Shown here: in pieces, positions 15,586 through 15,652 of the stretch
Layout: the number at the start of each line of letters is the position of its first letter
Position numbering within the stretch: position 1 is the stretch's first letter
From: Phycisphaeraceae bacterium
Lineage (GTDB): Bacteria > Planctomycetota > Phycisphaerae > Phycisphaerales > Phycisphaeraceae
DNA length: 15,652 nucleotides
Assembly: GCA_016763955.1 (NCBI GenBank)
Contig: JAESSU010000087.1
Span: forward strand, 1-15,652
Direction: 5' to 3'
The notes under the pieces: generated by a model
What the model was told of the DNA's origin: nothing
Seen by the model: only the letters and a program-made list of their open reading frames with translations
Database searches by the model: none
Position numbers and translations under genes: made by a program

Positions 15586-15652
15586 AAAAAGCTCCTCATA
15601 AAGAGAGAAAATGAAACGGCGGGCGCAATTCTGCGTTTAAGCGATTTGATCA

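Noticed and set aside
1..15652. CRISPR arrays, insertion sequences, tRNA or rRNA genes, attachment sites
   Set aside because: No regularly spaced repeats, transposase motifs, terminal inverted repeats flanking a gene, or conserved RNA gene segments were seen on either strand.

Overview
The window looks like a stretch of chromosome from a planctomycete, most likely class Phycisphaerae. This is inferred from moderate base composition, two pseudopilin-like proteins with the [13 protein letters not shown]-terminus that this group carries in many copies, a GH-like exoprotein, a UROD/MtaA-type protein and a PhyH-type oxygenase close together, and sparse Shine-Dalgarno sites. It cannot be proven from the window alone. 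All genes but one lie on the minus strand. No rRNA, tRNA, CRISPR array, transposase or phage gene was recognised. No gene-free stretch exceeds 300 bases; the longest are 13103-13382 and 3602-3877.

Left part (1-4977): the first 74 bases hold the start of a secreted protein cut by the window edge. Next come a strong terminator, a small secreted protein with carbohydrate-binding-like sequence, a second terminator, DNA topoisomerase I (topA) and tRNA dimethylallyltransferase (miaA). topA and miaA are housekeeping genes. topA carries a frame break 33 codons after its start, separating the catalytic N-terminal strand from the rest of the enzyme.

Centre (5026-13102): this looks like a catabolic island under two local regulators. 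A two-gene operon (PhyH-family Fe(II)/2-oxoglutarate oxygenase, then a UROD-superfamily protein with the zinc-site residues of corrinoid methyltransferases) is divergent from an AraC-family activator gene, with nested inverted repeats between their promoters. Converging on the AraC gene, 6 bases away, is a second operon: LacI-family repressor, pseudopilin-like surface protein, then a 1112-residue secreted glycoside-hydrolase-like protein with a C-terminal CBM9-like domain. The LacI gene has a near-consensus promoter containing a perfect palindrome and followed by a tandem 11-bp repeat, which suggests autoregulation of the operon. No sugar transporter, kinase or corrinoid protein is present, so the pathway is incomplete here.

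Right part (13383-15585): a methyltransferase whose N-terminal half looks like a decayed GT2 glycosyltransferase domain, with a stable hairpin just before its start codon, and a second, unrelated pseudopilin-like protein with its own terminator.

The most interesting points are the PhyH + methyltransferase-like UROD + AraC unit, the LacI-pseudopilin-hydrolase operon with its operator array, the GT2-remnant/methyltransferase fusion, the topA frame break, and the permuted-looking carbohydrate-binding protein at 286-861.
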